DNA of 7,010 bases, taken from the NCBI GenBank assembly GCA_015065045.1, contig SVRB01000069.1:1-7010 (forward strand), written 5' to 3'. The DNA comes from Oscillospiraceae bacterium. GTDB lineage: Bacteria > Bacillota > Clostridia > Oscillospirales > CAG-272. The first letter of the stretch is position 1. The number at the start of each line of letters is the position of its first letter. The notes under the pieces were generated by a model. That model was not told the DNA's origin. It saw nothing but the letters and a program-made list of their open reading frames with translations, and did no database searches. The translations under genes were made by a program, and so were the position numbers. Positions 6,745-7,010 of the stretch are shown piece after piece.

Positions 6745-6777
6745 TTATAAATCGGGCGGATAGGAAAATACCCCTAC
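6745..6777. repeat. Probable decayed copy of the GC-rich intergenic repeat
   Basis: Bases 6745-6756 (TTATAAATCGGG) repeat exactly at 6809-6820, where they lead into the intact GC-rich element. After this shared lead-in, the present copy has GCGGATAGG-like sequence and ends CCCCTAC, the same end as the intact element, but the central hairpin is largely lost. I read it as a diverged or partly deleted relative of the element at 6817-6844, 64 bp away. Confidence 0.45.
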
Positions 6778-6816
6778 GAAATTAGGATTTATTATTTTCA
6801 AAATATTATTATAAAT

Positions 6817-6844
6817 CGGGGCGTCGGGGACGTCGCCCCCTACA
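6817..6844. repeat. GC-rich 28-bp intergenic hairpin repeat, copy 2
   Basis: Identical over 28 bp to 157-184 and in the same orientation. It has the same GGGGCG/CGCCCC stem (6818-6823 with 6834-6839) and central GACGTC. It lies in the non-coding stretch upstream of tcdA; 6778-6808 and 6845-6896 around it are AT-rich with nothing recognisable. Confidence 0.8.
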
Positions 6845-6896
6845 AATTCCAATATCATTTCATAAAACAATAAATCTTCCGCAAACACGGGGGAAA

Positions 6897-7010
6897 CCGG
6901 AGGGGGTGTCCCCCTCGGTCGTTTTAGGGGTAGGGGGTTATGGGGGTGGGGGAATCGAAACCCTCACCCCCATATGCCTTCTTTGGTTACTTTCTTGGCA
7001 CGCAAGAAAG
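6897..7010. repeat. Multi-hairpin intergenic repeat, right copy (truncated by window end)
   Basis: Same orientation as the left copy. It contains three predicted stems. First, 6897-6906 with 6910-6918 (G-run against C-run, loop TGT, one bulge); the left copy begins inside this hairpin. Second, 6939-6952 with 6961-6974, 14 pairs including one G-T, loop AATCGAAA. Third, the TTACTTTCTTG stem, whose 3' arm is cut off at 7010. The segments 6908-6935 and 6975-7010 are identical to 1-28 and 64-99. The middle stem differs in sequence from the left copy but stays fully paired. Non-coding. Confidence 0.85.

Noticed and set aside
6729..6785. Short plus-strand ORF of 18 codons beginning ATGACAGAA
   Set aside because: Too short, no ribosome binding site, and it runs into the decayed repeat.
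1..7010. CRISPR array or transposon ends
   Set aside because: The repeats occur only twice, 6.9 kb apart, with no regular spacers. They are direct rather than inverted, and there is no transposase or cas gene in the window.

Overview
The window looks like chromosomal DNA from a low-to-mid GC, spore-forming Clostridia (Oscillospiraceae/Ruminococcaceae-like). The basis is AT-rich intergenic regions with classic sigma-A promoters, strong GGAGG-type ribosome binding sites, Firmicute-type intrinsic terminators, a SpoIIQ-like membrane LytM protein, and GC-rich intergenic repeats of a kind I associate with these genomes. Taxonomy is inference; there is no rRNA in the window.

All genes lie on the minus strand, so transcription runs from the right end to the left end. 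In that order: a ThiF-fold tRNA t6A dehydratase (TcdA, 5961-6665) with its own promoter; a single-pass membrane M23/LytM-domain protein resembling SpoIIQ (5084-5827), with a possible sigma-F-type promoter and a strong terminator; a previously unlisted 53-residue small ORF (4735-4896) directly upstream of, and probably co-transcribed with, a family I inorganic pyrophosphatase (ppa, 4168-4704), which ends at a clear terminator; then a two-gene operon for a heterodimeric ABC exporter (2254-4005 followed by 321-2261), again with a promoter and a terminator. The two ABC subunits are complementary: the first carries a degenerate ATP site (D for the catalytic E, Q for the switch His) and a good signature motif, while the second carries the intact catalytic residues and a degenerate LSQGQ signature. 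This is the arrangement known from heterodimeric exporters such as TM287/288 and BmrCD.

The gene block is bracketed by non-coding, repeat-rich DNA (1-280 and about 6740-7010). The same two elements occur in direct orientation on both sides. One is a GC-rich 28-bp hairpin element (157-184 and 6817-6844). The other is a larger multi-hairpin element (1-104 and 6897-7010), truncated by both window ends. In the larger element the central stem differs in sequence between the copies but stays paired, and the 8-nt loop AATCGAAA and the flanking segments are identical. That is the pattern expected if the folded structure is under selection. It is the most unusual signal in the window. The genes themselves are ordinary housekeeping, sporulation or transport genes, and I see no defence system, prophage, transposase, CRISPR array or biosynthetic cluster.
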